From NCBI GenBank assembly GCA_012934845.2, contig WNNJ02003214.1:124001-188000 (forward strand): DNA of 64,000 bases, written 5' to 3'. Position numbers and translations under genes: made by a program. The DNA is from Pomphorhynchus laevis (Eukaryota > Acanthocephala > Palaeacanthocephala > Echinorhynchida > Pomphorhynchidae). Shown in pieces: positions 23,570-35,515 of the stretch (position 1 is its first letter; each line of letters starts with the position of its first letter). The notes below the pieces were generated by a model. The model did no database searches, had not been told where the DNA came from, and saw only the letters and a list, made by a program, of their open reading frames with translations.

Positions 23570-24000
23570 TGACCATTCTTTTCGAAAAGACCTCGTAACA
23601 ACTTCGTCACGACTATGGTTTCTCAGTTCCTTATGTAGCCTGATTCACATTTTATCTCTCTAAACGCTCTTTTTATGTTCACTTAAACTCTTCTTCATCT
23701 ATATCTTCATCCATCTCGCATCTTGTTTCACAAGGATCCGTTTAAGGTCCTCTTCTTTTCTATCTTCTTTTCGGCGACCTGTCTTATATAACTCGTGACT
23801 ATAAATTTCATCTGATGCACTATGCCGATGATATCCTTCTATAATCTCATGCGCATCATTTATGTATCCACGTCGCTACTTCCAGACATTTTCTTATGCC
23901 TATCTCCAACCATCGTTCCTCTCTTCGTCTAGCTGTTAATCCTAAAAAGTCCAAAATAATGTGGATCATCCCTCATTACCTCGACATAAATCTATCTGTT
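23570..24000 (+). pseudogene. LINE reverse transcriptase fragment
   Basis: The plus strand shows VSQGSV and GPLLF (motif B), then FHLMHYADDILLYN (catalytic YADD, about 23815-23850), then AVNPKKSKIM (thumb, about 23930-23960), in more than one frame. This is the order in CR1/jockey-like non-LTR elements. It is broken, and both ends are missing. It lies between the two 351-bp direct repeats. Confidence 0.75.
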
Positions 24001-24175
24001 AATTGATCATTTGTTAATTTTATCTGTTAATTCGATCATGCTCCCAATTGTTGACAATTTAGCCTTTCTATTATAGTGCATGATAGGTAGGGTGAGAGAT
24101 AGATAATCCCAATATTACCATTCTGTCAAAGCTACTCTTTAACAAAAAATAATCACATTCTTGTGTTATAAATTT

Positions 24176-24526
24176 TGAATTATTAAATGATGGTTATATC
24201 AATTAAGTTTTTTACACCTAAAACGATATATTCTATTTTAATTAAAGACATTTCCAATTCTTTAACAATTTAAATTTGACTATAAGGATTTCGTTATTAA
24301 GATTTATATCCCACGCGTTGGCTCAGTTAGCGATTATAACTAACACTAAACCACTCAGTATATATATTAAACTATTTTAGATAATTGTATTTAAGATTTA
24401 GATGTCAAAAATTCACAACTGAAGTTATATCAACTCCTTTGACTTGAATACAAGCTGCGGTTTCGGCAGACAAGCTCTTGTATTTAGATAGTACGCCGCG
24501 GTATATGTCACTTATCACTTGTAATT
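24176..24526. repeat. 351-bp direct repeat, copy 2
   Basis: Same sequence and orientation as 22435-22785, with 1390 bp between them that include a LINE fragment. The near identity implies a recent event, such as a segmental duplication or the ends of an unrecognised element. Confidence 0.9.
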
Positions 24527-24601
24527 TAAACTAATTTAAAAAATTAGTTTATTTTGTCTGGATTAATCTATGACTGTAGAAATCCAGAATCTAGTAATGA
24601 T

Positions 24602-24815
24602 GTAACAACTAAAAAATGTCGAGATGTTTGATTTGAAAATAAATTTTAAATTTAAAAAAACCAAATAGTTAGTTTTAGAAAAAATAGATTATTAAATCAA
24701 TTTTTTTAGTAACAACTAAAAAATGTCGAGATGTTTGATTTGAAAATAAATTTTAAATTTAAAAAAACCAAATAGTTAGTTTTAGAAAAAATAGATTATT
24801 AAATCAAATTTATTA
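24602..24815. repeat. 107-bp tandem duplication
   Basis: GTAACAACTAAAAAATGTCG starts at 24602 and again at 24709, with identical following DNA. Two units, recent. Confidence 0.9.
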
Positions 24816-25800
24816 AATTTTTGTTTATTTTCAATTTTTGCAAAAATTGAAAATTTTGATCCTAATTGATCCTATTTTGAAGAATATGCTTCTATCAAGT
24901 TTCGTTCATAGATGTGCAAAGTTATCAATCTAATATTTCTCTAATTTTTTGTTATGACTACTTAAAAGGGCATTAAAATCTTCACTTAATCTGTCAATTA
25001 ATTTTTCAACATTTCTCAAACAAATATAGTCGAAATGTGATGCTGTTGATCTAAGAAATATATCACGTAATAATTATCATCCCGAATATGCAACTTTTCC
25101 GCAATTACTACTTTGCATTTTATTCGTTACTTTATTTGCAATGTTGTGCTCGACGTATTGGTATTTTAAAAATAAATTTAGACTATTGCTTTTTTTAATT
25201 TTGATCATAACAGCGGTATCGCAAATTAGCGTAACAAATTTTTCCTTTTGTTAAACGTTTTGAACGCTTGACTATTCTGTTGGTAACGTTGTTCGACGAG
25301 ACGTCGCGAGATACACTTGTTGGTATTACACAGTTCGCTTTCATCATTGGCTTTTAGCATATATTTTAGTTCAACAATGACACATATTTTCACAATTTAT
25401 TGATATTTTAAAGTCCGTATAAGCCTACGATGCTTAAGCGAAACTGGTTTTTCATTATAAACACCTTTCAAGTTTCTATATTATTTCGTGTAGTCATTTT
25501 TCATTGTGTATATCCAATTCCTATTATAATTATCTGAGCTTTATTCAAGCATTTTTAATTCGAATTCAAACGTAACGGTAATTTTATCTGATAAAGTCAA
25601 CGCTATAATAGACTGTAAGAATCATTTAATGTAGAACTTGATGTTATGCAGATCTTTATATATAATTTATAAAGCTGAATTCAAAATTAAATATGGATCC
25701 TAATAATTGATTATTAAATACTCCATCAATATTATATATACAATGTAGTTACCAATTTTGCACTGAAAAAATTTACGAGATGAAAATGTAAAATAATTTG
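24816..25800. other. AT-rich DNA, nothing recognised
   Basis: No frame, RNA gene or repeat could be supported. Confidence 0.4.
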
Positions 25801-25845
25801 ACTTGATAAAGATCCTAGTGAGGATCGAAACGTCGATGAAATAAA
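25801..25845 (+). ncRNA. Hammerhead-like motif, degenerate core
   Basis: Reads TTGATAA where a hammerhead has CUGAUGA, then one A, a five-pair stem GATCC/GGATC, then GAAACGTC. GAAAC followed directly by GUC is the minimal helix III form seen in ribozymes of Penelope-like elements. Two core positions are changed, so it is probably inactive. Confidence 0.45.
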
Positions 25846-25849
25846 CAAT

Positions 25850-28800
25850 TTTTCTTTGCTTGGTTACTGTTACAATAATTTAGTATTTGAAAGTAAAGTA
25901 TCCCATATAGATCCCAGGTCGCAGCTATTTAATTCAGCTCCATTACATATAGAATACCGAAGTTTTTCAAAATACTTTATTGAACCATAAATTTAAGCCC
26001 TAAAGAAGAGTTATTAACTCTTATAATAACCATAAAAGTTATATTTATAACTCTTATATAAGTCCAAAAATCGAATCGAGTAAAAAGGTTAATAATTTAC
26101 CTTGAAATTTGAAACTTGAACGATTGAAATTTGAAAAAGGTTACTTACACCAGAATCTAATTTTTGTTTTTTGAATTTCAATAAATAATCTTCATTATTT
26201 ACCCGATGTGAATTTTGTATTGTATCTCTATAAATGTAGGAATCTTTGAGAATAGAATCTCAAATATGGTATCGTAACTATAATATAATTAAGTATAATA
26301 TAATTACTATATTCCTCCTTTTTAACTCAATCTTTGGATTTTGTGAGTCAGGAACTTCTTTCAATATAAAGTCACAATACCAAAAACAACTATCGAATGT
26401 AAAACCTATGCACAAATTGGTGAAATCAGGTAAGATTTATTGGCAATTAAGTAGATCGAAAAATATGAAAGTTACAATATTTATAGATTGTATCTACTGT
26501 ATAAATGAGTATAAAATGTAATAGCTATTAAATATAGTGTACAGATTTCTCATATTATAAAATACCGCTTTTTGACATGCCTGCTGACACATTTTAATTT
26601 TTATTACAAAATGCATTTTTGACATCTAACTGTAATCTAACTGAAGACAAATTGTATTTTCGTGAATATCATGTGTAATGAATGTTACGAACTAGGTTAA
26701 CACAAAATGGATTGGTAAACTAGGTTGCAAATTACGTTGATACATTGCAAACTGAGTATCAACAACACTTACAAACTAGGTTGATAGAGATTCACTTAGT
26801 TTCGAAATCTCTCAAGGTTTTAAATACAACTGTTAAATCAGCTTAGCCTTATTTTATACCACTGTAACACTGCCTTAAGGTTGGCATATTTATCTTTTAT
26901 TCTATACGCCTTTTGAGATTCAAAGCATTTCAAATATTTTATAAATCACATATTCATTTATATATTACTTATAACTAATGGAATTACATATACAGTTAAA
27001 CAGTTTTAAATCCTGTTTTTAAGTGGTATTTACTATTTATAAAAAGCATTATATGGTTCTGAGCAAACATTACGCAAATATTGGGTATTTACAGAAGAAG
27101 GAGCTTCACCTTGATCTGTTTAAAGCTATCACATACTTCATGTGTTAGACGAACATGCGTTTACAACACCGTTCCATTTGTTCATTGCTGCTGTATTATC
27201 ACACAAATGTCAAAATAGTGCGTTCCGTGTATTTATTAGAAATTAGCCATTTTGAAGACAATTAAATGAATTGCCTATTCAGTTCGGTCTTTATAAGGCC
27301 TATGGTACATGAGTTTGTACAACAAATTTGCTATAATGAACATTCACACTTAGGATGTTTATTTTATATTTTACTTGCTTTTTAAGGATTTTATTAGGTA
27401 TAATTAGGTTTGATTTTTCAAGGTTTAATAGAGGTTGATCACCTCTATTCCTTTTTCGATTGCATCGTATATTATTTATTAGTATATTCCTAAAAATTGA
27501 TTTTTTTAATACTTGGCTTGTTATTTTCGGACGCTGATTAGGATAATTAAATTCATTGCTTTTGTTCGTCAATGTGTTGCATTTCCCACTATTTGAAATT
27601 GAGTCATATTTTGGTAACTGATCTTTAATCTGTGATATAATTCATGTTTAAAAGATTGCCATCGTACTGGATAGAGTAAAATACAAGGAAACCTTAAAAT
27701 TCATATGGCTATAACAAATTTGAAGGCGTTAATTTTATAAAAACAAGGTATTGATTTTCACGAGTTAATGATCATGGAGATGGAATTTTAATAATAAACT
27801 GTATTTTAACAGTTTTGCCTTACGTACATTATACTTTCAAAATATAACACATTTTGTTTAAATAAGAAATCGAAGAAGTATATAAACGTCCAATATTTAG
27901 ATGCACAAAGTTACATCATTATAAAACATTGTGTGTTTAAGCTGTTTTGAGGTTTGTGACGGGCATTTTGAACAAGAGAAATATAAGAAATCTAAATTTA
28001 GTTTCGTTTATGTTTAAATAAAGATGCAGATGAATTATATGCTGATGACCGATGTTTATACACCTTTTTTGAAGAGAACAAAATATTAGTAAATGAAGGG
28101 TTCTGATATCAAATGCTCCCTAATTCTTGTTCAACCAAAACGATTTAATTAGATACTCAATTTATCGAAAGCATACCGTGAAACTAAATTTTGTGTACGA
28201 TGGATACTAATTTAATTAGCGATATTACTTAAAGGAAAATTTATTATTCAACACGTATTTGTTTTAACTTTTGAAAAACGGTGGTACAAAATTTGGGTTA
28301 AAGGACAAGAATCACGACTAATAACACATCTGTTTGTCCTTCGATTTTCATTCCAATATTATATCTTCATTCTAATATATCATCAGATTATATATATTGC
28401 CTTGTGATCTATTCTATATGTTATATATAAATGTAGTAGGATTAAATTATATATCAAAATTGATTATATATATATGATTTCGCAGCAGAAATAAATAAAA
28501 TGAATGAAAGAATTGATCATGGGATCAACAACACCGATTTTATGATATCCTAATCACTTCAATGTAATAGTAACGAGCATAACATTTTGTTTTTGTAATA
28601 AGCTATAAAATGGGTTTCGTCACATAAATTTAATAACATCAAAAAGAAAATCACAAATTTTCAACGCGCTCGTGATATTTAACAAAAGTTGAGAAACTTT
28701 GGACGTTCTCACATTGCAAAAACTTTTATATTAATACGGCTTTTCGGATAATTTATTAGTTTGAAAATTAAAAATATTTTAAGAATAGATATAAATCAAA

Positions 28801-29320
28801 AACATCATAAAAATATTGAATTGCTTTGGTTTACTATATAAATTATATGATAATTTACTTTTTTATTAAATTAAATTTCTTAATAAACGATCGTCAACGA
28901 TTGTTTACGTTGATGTACTTGTGCAGTCATTTGTTACATTTGAAATTTTGAAGGCTTTTAATTGAATCTAATTGCCAATAAAAGCAGACGAGTCGAGTGA
29001 TCATCAATCAACATTAAAAGGACTGGAGCGTAAAACGTAGGTATTGGATTAGTAGCTGATGAGGTTCATTCATATGAAATGCAGCGTATGGCTGTAGTCA
29101 AGTTATTCGATTTACAAATGTAGTAATATATATGGAGTGCTACTGATTTTAATATTTACATTTGCAAACTTTAATATCAATATAATAAAATCCCGCAGAT
29201 AAGTTCAGCATGTTGTTTCTACCAAGAATCGTTGATTATGAACGATTGCTATCTTTATAAGCAAATCATTTACTGAATTTACAGTTCTCTATTAATCTCA
29301 AAGCGACAAATTTTATTTTC
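25850..29320. other. AT-rich region upstream of the filament gene
   Basis: No gene recognised. A decayed end block of the Naiad type lies at about 27425-27510 (CACCTCTATTCC, CATCGTATATTATTTATTAG). A 90-codon minus-strand frame at 27300-27572 overlaps that repeat and is not considered real. Confidence 0.45.
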
Positions 29321-29342
29321 AGATAATACTATCTGTTGTATA

Positions 29343-32300
29343 ATGCCAGAAGAAACGACTATTATAAGACGGGCTGTTGAGCATGGGTTTCGGACAATAT
29401 CCGGAGGCAGTGGAGATAGCACAGCGTCTAAAGCATTAGCAGTCGCGTCATTTAGAGAACAGCGTGACAATGAGAAAGCGGAATTGTCTCGATTAAATGA
29501 TCGTTTTGCCGCATATATTCAACGCGTGAAATTCCTTGAATCGCAGAATAAGCAATTGCAAACCGATATGGAGGATCTTCGATCGCAGTGGGGTCTCGAT
29601 GCAGAGCGCGTTCGTCGGGAATTTGAGCCTAATCTACAGAATGCTCGTGATAAACTCGACAATATTACATCAGACAAGGCAATGATTGAAATTCAAGCAA
29701 AGCGAGCTGATTATGATGCCCAAATGTATAAACAACTATGTGATGACCTAGCGAACTGGATAGCCGCAGACAAATCAAAAGCAGAATCACTGGAGTTGAC
29801 ATTACGTGACAACGAAGAAGAATTTCTTATACTGCGTTCCCAGATTGAAGACGCCGAAAACGACCTTAACAAGCAACGGGCGAATCTTGATCGATTGTAT
29901 GAAGAATTGCAACGGTTGCTACGTGAATTGGACGAGGAAACACTTCAACGCATTCAGCTGGAAAATGAGAAACAAACTCTTGAAGAGCAGATACCATTTA
30001 TAAATGCCTTACACGAACAGGAGATGTCTGAATTAAAGATGCTAAGTAGCGGTCATCACGTTGATCCGACCACATTTTACAGAGCCGAGCTGCAGAGAGC
30101 TATTAAAGAAATACGCGGAGATTTCGAGGCACTGAGTAATGCGCAACGAAGGGAGCTTGAGGAATACTACCAAGTAAAAACCGAAGAATGTCGTCGAATA
30201 GAGGAAGAACAACAGCGAATACAAAAATCGTCCAGCACAACATCAAGTGAAAGCGAACTCGTTCAATTACGCAATTCTGTTGGCGATAATAGAAAAGAAC
30301 TTGCTCAATTGCAGCAAGAATGTTCACATCTTACAGGAGTGCTGAGCCAGCTTGAAAGCGATCTAGAACAGTGTAGAAGAATAAATGCTAGCTCACTGGA
30401 AGAACGCGAAAGGGAAATATTTGATTTGAGAACAAAACTCAATCATCTTATTGCCAGCTATGACGAAATTCTGGCAAATAAAACGTCTCTCGAATTTGAA
30501 ATTCATACCTACCGACGCTTGCTTGAAGGTGAAGAAGCGCACGTTAACAAGAGCTCGGCAATTGGTAACGATCTTGGTGTCGGGCCAACAATGCGATCAT
30601 CAAAATATGAATATAGTACAATTTCCAGTAGTACAAACGGGGGAGTTAGTAATATTGCCGTGAGTCCATCGTCCTCATCCACAACGATGGGATTGCACGG
30701 TTCTCGAGTTGGAATCGACGTTACTAATGCTGATCAACAACAGGTTAACAACATAAGCAGCATTACCAGTAAAATCGGAGGTGCTAACGCTGCTGTTATA
30801 CCAACTCGGATCACTCAAACTGAAATGCAAGCAAAAACCACATATCAACGAAATGCTAAAGGTATGAAAAATGCAGAAATAAGCATTTTGTCAGGTGCTC
30901 GAAGGTACAACTAATGATATTTGAGTTTACATCCGTTAAACTTTGCATATTGCATTAAGCAGCTTATGACATTATCAACAAAATAAGTACATGAGAGGTG
31001 CTCAGTTAATTAACTTAGTTAAACTACGTTTTAATATTTTTTATTTCATATTTTAACTTTATAAAATAAGAAATTCTTAATAAATTAATTAATTTATAAA
31101 TATAAGAAGGGTAAGTAAGCTTACCAGATTTTATTCATTAATTTTCTCAATATTAAGACAATTTTTACTAATGTGTTTATTTAATTTGATAAGTAAAAAT
31201 ATAATATACGTGATAAAAATAAATTTTAACGCGTATATTTTAGAGCTAAAGTTTTTTAATTTATTTATATTATTTTTAATATTTTTTTATTATTTCATAA
31301 AATATTATTTTTATAAATTTTTATGTTTTTATAATAAAATATTTTTATTATTATTTATAAAATAATATTTTTTATTATTTTGTAAAAATTCATATGTATT
31401 TATGGGCACTTAACGTAATGACGGAACTGTAAATGCCATCTTTATAGAATTTCCAAGATTCTCTTAGGTAACATGAAAGTATATTTCGAAAATGTTTCTT
31501 AAAATTTGTCTTTAATTATTTAAATTAAAATAAATTGTCTTGTAAATTATTTAAATTAAAACAATTATTTAAAATATCTACATTCTATACGATTTTATAA
31601 AAATTTAATAAAATAAATTGACCTAACAACGAAACGGTAAACGCCATCTTTGGTAATATATATCTTAGGTAACGGGTAGTCCTATTTAATTATTGAAACT
31701 GGTTTATTTTTTACAAAAAAAAATAAATTACGATTCAAAAGTAAATGCTTGTATTTGTTTTAATAACGGATTTTCGAAATAATATTTCGAAAAAATCCTC
31801 AAAATTTGTCTTTTATTTTAAGATTCATGAAATACTTAATCGAGGAAGAAACAGTATTTTCTCATTATAATGTAGGGTTATATCACACTGTTTTATTAAT
31901 ATTTACTGATTACATATCGTTTATAAGTATATCGTTTATATATCGTTTATTACAATCGTTTATAAGATTCGTTCGTAAAATAACCTCATCAAAATGTTAT
32001 AGAATATGTATTTATAAATTGAACATAGGTACATTGTATTAATTTTTGGGATCCCCTGAATATTATTTTATGGTGTCAACGCAATTAACATGTCAAGTAT
32101 AATTCTGTATTCGTTAGATATTTAAAATTTTTATGGTATCATAATAACTTATAATATAACTCTAACTTTTATAAATAAATATAATTATATATATTCTTTT
32201 ATTATTTATATTTAATATTTGTATTTGAATTGAATATATTAATTAGTATTTCCTCTAATTTGTACAACGTGATTAAGGTCCCGTGTCAATTTCTGAATGT

Positions 32301-32627
32301 TCACCTGATGGGAAATATATCACACTGGACAACACTAGCAAAAATAAAGATATCGATTTAAGTGGGTGGAAGCTGTACCGCAAAGTAGACACGTCTCCGG
32401 ATATAAATTACATCTTCCCATCTGGGTTTCGATTAAACAGTTCAAGAAACGTTCGTGTTTGGTCACGAGGTGGAGCCGCTTCTTCTTCAAGTCAAATCAG
32501 TCACTCTGATATTGTAAATAATGCAGTTGAAAGCTGGGGAGTTGGAGTTAATATTGTCACCCGTTTGTTTAACGATCAGGGAGAAGAGAAAGCAACACAC
32601 GTTCAGAGAACAGTATATGCTTCGTAA
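29343..32627 (+). CDS. Cytoplasmic intermediate filament protein with lamin tail domain (two coding exons)
   Basis: Builds cytoplasmic filaments by coiled-coil dimerisation. Exon 29343-30861 encodes a short head (residues 1-37), then a rod from LSRLNDRFAAYIQRVKFLES to the end motif IHTYRRLLEGEE at about residue 398. The rod is about 360 residues, the long lamin-like coil 1B form of protostome filaments, not the shorter chordate form. A Ser-rich linker follows. A donor (AAAG/GTATGA, 30862) joins an acceptor at 32277; exon 32278-32627 completes a Gly codon and encodes a lamin tail domain (VSISECSPDGKYI, SWGVGVNIVTRLFN, ATHVQRT) to a TAA. Total about 622 residues. An AG acceptor (29321-29322) lies 20 bases before the ATG, so a 5' non-coding exon or trans-splicing is possible. 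If the intron is kept, translation ends at 30914 without the tail domain. Confidence 0.92.
30915..32277 (+). other. Intron of the filament gene (3' part)
   Basis: AT-rich, low complexity at 31020-31380. Two related words, GTAAATGCCATCTTT (31421) and GTAAACGCCATCTTT (31636), hint at a decayed dispersed repeat. No gene seen inside. Confidence 0.6.
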
Positions 32628-32873
32628 ATACATGTTTCGCAGATATGTATACAATGCCTCGCGTAGATATTCAGCAACAACAAAAACAAAAAATTTACAC
32701 AATTCCCCTGTGTTTTAGAAATGTGAAATTTGAAGATGGAAAGAAATTTTATTAAACTTAACATACAGACCACCAATACCGACAGAGAAATGAATTACTT
32801 TGCTATACTTTTTTAATTTTTGGTTTGTTTTTATGTTCTTTCCTTTTTATAATTTATAAACTAGCCCAATAAT

Positions 32874-32879
32874 AATAAA
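32874..32879 (+). promoter_or_regulatory. Polyadenylation signal AATAAA after the filament gene
   Basis: First AATAAA downstream of the stop codon at 32627, giving a 3' UTR of about 260 bases. Position fits; other A-rich words nearby could also serve. Confidence 0.45.
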
Positions 32880-33153
32880 ACCTTTTAAATGACAAAATTT
32901 TCCGATTTCAATGCATGCACTCGAACTAGTTACATAAAAATAAAATTATTTGATACATTTCGAGATACAATAGGTAGCCGTAGAGGAGAAATAAAAATGT
33001 AGAATAAAAAATATTGTGTTTCCCGTATTCCTAGCAACATACAATTATATATATTTTTTCAGATATGAAAATTAATTTTCATATCTGAATATTTTCAAAG
33101 AATTTCAATAAAATCTCAAGTGCGATTTAACAATATAAACCGCATCTGTATAT

Positions 33154-34423
33154 ACAGGGTCTTTCAAGTTCGAGTTTCTTTTAAAAAAATGTATTGTTCT
33201 GACAACATTTTTTCCATATATCAAGTAGAAGGTTCACGATTTACTGAAATGGATTGTATTTCGCTTGAGAACCGTATAAACATTATAAAAATCCACTACG
33301 AAAATGATGGAGCAGTAAAAACAACATTTGGCAAAATTGTCCACATTTTTGGTCGATATAATCGTCCTACGGAACCAGGAATAAGGAAGTTGGTCGAAAA
33401 ATTTGAGTAGACTGGATCGGTACAAGACAGAAGTACACTAGAGCACAATCGTCCGATGCGTTCAGTTAAAAATATCGCTGCTGTTCGCGAAAGCATCGAG
33501 GAAGATAAAATTTATCGATTGAACGACGTTCACAGCAATTGGGCCTATCTGCAACCACCACATGGAGAATTTTGCGTCAGAACTTAGTTCTCAAGCCTTA
33601 CAAAATTCAACTGGTGCAAGAGTTGAAGCCGAACGACCATCAGCAACGTCGACAATTCTCTGACTTTGTTCAGCAACAACCTCATGATTTTGCTGAAAAA
33701 ATCATCTTTACATATGAAGCCCATTTTCATTTGAATGGCTATGTGAACAAACAGAATTGCCGGATTTAGGCACTGGAAAATCCACAGCAGTATGTAGAGA
33801 AGCCACTACACCTATCGTGTAACTGTTTGGTGCTCATTTTGGTATGGTGGAGTCATTGAACCGTTTTTCTTCGAGAATGCATATGGAAATGCGCTTACCG
33901 TCAACGGACTGCGATATCGGGAAATGCTCACAACTTTCTTTTATATATTGTCGATGGCATGGATATAGAGGATATGTGGTTTCAACAAGACGGTGCGACA
34001 TGCCATACAGTCAATGAAACAATAAAGCTATTGGAATCGAAATTCAAGGGAAGAATACTCTCCCGAAATGCAGACGCAAATTGGCCCCCAAGATCTCCGA
34101 ATTTAACACATTTGGATTATTTTCTGTGGGGCCATCTTAAAGACAGGATTTATGCTAACAAACCAGAATCAATTGAAGCACTAAAAGACAACATTCGGCG
34201 CGAAATTAAGGAGATAGAACCACAAATATGCCGAAATTTAATTGAAAATTTCGGCAAAAAGATTGACGTCTGTAAGCGTTTTCGCTGTGGGCATTTACAC
34301 GATATCGTTTATCATTCTTAAATTGTAGAACGTGTACTATACATCGACAAAAAATATGATTTTTCTTTCACAATGTGTGTTTAATTCCAATTTTAAAAAG
34401 AAACTCGAACTTGAAAGACTCTG
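33154..34423 (+). mobile_element. Tc1/mariner-superfamily DNA transposon, full length, inactive
   Basis: Terminal inverted repeats of about 28 bp (CAGGGTCTTTCAAGTTCGAG and CAGAGTCTTTCAAGTTCGAG read inward) are flanked by TA on both sides (33152-33153 and 34424-34425), the target duplication of this superfamily. Length is 1270 bp. It lies between AT-rich flanks and the 386-bp tandem array. Confidence 0.92.
33186..34321 (+). pseudogene. Mariner-type transposase remains (DD41D-like)
   Basis: Open pieces at 33186-33410, 33539-33769 and 33959-34321 in different frames. The N-terminal part resembles the helix-turn-helix of this group (NRINIIKIHYENDGAVKTTF). The catalytic region reads IIFTYEAHFHLNG, where DEAHF is usual, so the first catalytic Asp is Tyr. 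WFQQDGATCHT carries the second Asp and LTHLDYFLWG the third; I count 41 residues between these two, the spacing of the rosa/DD41D group. Frameshifts and the lost Asp make it inactive. The last 120 residues are intact. Confidence 0.88.
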
Positions 34424-34450
34424 TATATATAGCACTCCGTCTAGGAGTGA

Positions 34451-35298
34451 TACATTAGACTGATGGAGCTGATGATCGAAGTCCAGTTATTTAGCAGCAC
34501 ATATGGATTTAAAATCAATCGTAGCCAGTTTTGGCTCCTGGACCACAGTTTCAGGGAATTTTTCACACTATAATTTATAAAAGACGTATTCCTTTCGGAA
34601 TCCTGTGAGAAATTCAGTGCCATCGTAACCAACGGATACGCATTTGTGAAATATAAAGAATAACTAGAAGGTCCACACACGCAACAAGCCAGTAAAAACG
34701 CTTTATGCACCTGAGTTTCGTCTAGCATCGTGAGGAATTGCTGGTGTCTTTACAGTTATCACAAAAGCAGTCGAAACGCACCCTAACCACTTCTTCCGAC
34801 TGACGTTGACCGCTTGGTAGTTAGGAGCGTCTCAGATACATTAGACTGATGTAGCTGATGATCGAAGTCCAGTTACTTAGCAGCACATATTGATTTAAAA
34901 CGAATCGTAGCCAGTTTTGGCTCCTGGACCACAGTTTCAGGGGATTTTTCACACTATAATTTATAAAAGACGTATTCCTTTCGGAATCCTGTGAGAAATT
35001 CAGTGCCATCGTAACCAACGGATACGCATTTGTGAAATATAAAGAATAACTAGAAGGTCCACACACGCAACAAGCCAGTAAAAACGCTCTATGCACCTGA
35101 GTTTCGTCTAGCATCGTGAGGAATTGCTTGTGTCTTTACAGTTATCACAAAAGCAGTCGAAACGCACCCTAACCACTTCTTTCGACTGACGTTGACCGCT
35201 TGGTAGTTAGGAGCGTCTCAGATACATTAGACTGATGTAGCTGATGATCGAAGTCCAGTTACTTAGCAGCACATATTGATTTAAAACGAATCGTAGCC
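34451..35298. repeat. 386-bp tandem repeat, 2.2 copies
   Basis: TACATTAGACTGATG begins at 34451, 34837 and 35223, 386 bp apart; the third unit stops at about 35298, where the ribozyme-bearing element starts. Each full unit has a minus-strand frame of about 95 codons (MLDETQVH...). Differences between units change amino acids as often as not, so I do not call it a gene. Confidence 0.9.
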
Positions 35299-35515
35299 AA
35301 TTTATATAGGTGCTTATAAAGCACTTATGTAACAAAGAAAGTACCGCGCCGCCTGTGATCTTCATAGTATCAATAAATAAATTGGAGAATTTATTCAACT
35401 AGGACTGTCTATTGCACCTATCTGCTTCTCTCTATACATAGAGAAATTTATGTTTCAACACTCCAAGACGACATACCTTTTCCGCTTTGAGAAACCTCAT
35501 CAGTTGCAGCATAAA
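35299..35515 (-). mobile_element. Ribozyme-bearing repeat unit, inverted copy
   Basis: Reverse complement of the units at 35515-35800 and 35880-36075. Shared words are AGGCGGCG, GACAGTCCTAGTTGAA and GCAGATAGGTG. It meets the next unit head to head at about 35515, and it adjoins the broken third copy of the 386-bp array, suggesting insertion there. Confidence 0.7.
35462..35512 (-). ncRNA. Hammerhead ribozyme, decayed copy
   Basis: On the minus strand CTGATGA (35503-35497) is followed by a weakened stem II (GGTTT/AAGCG, loop CTCA), GAAA and a GTC triplet (35469-35467). Several pairs in helices II and III are lost relative to the two plus-strand copies, so cleavage is doubtful. Confidence 0.6.

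Noticed and set aside
22435-24526. LTR retrotransposon bounded by the 351-bp repeats
   Set aside because: The inner reverse transcriptase has non-LTR motifs, and no primer-binding site or polypurine tract is seen.
29806-30663. Small frames inside the filament exon
   Set aside because: Shadows of the coiled-coil reading frame in other frames.
34441-35398. Minus-strand 95-codon frames as genes
   Set aside because: They follow the 386-bp tandem repeat, and differences between units are not biased to silent sites.
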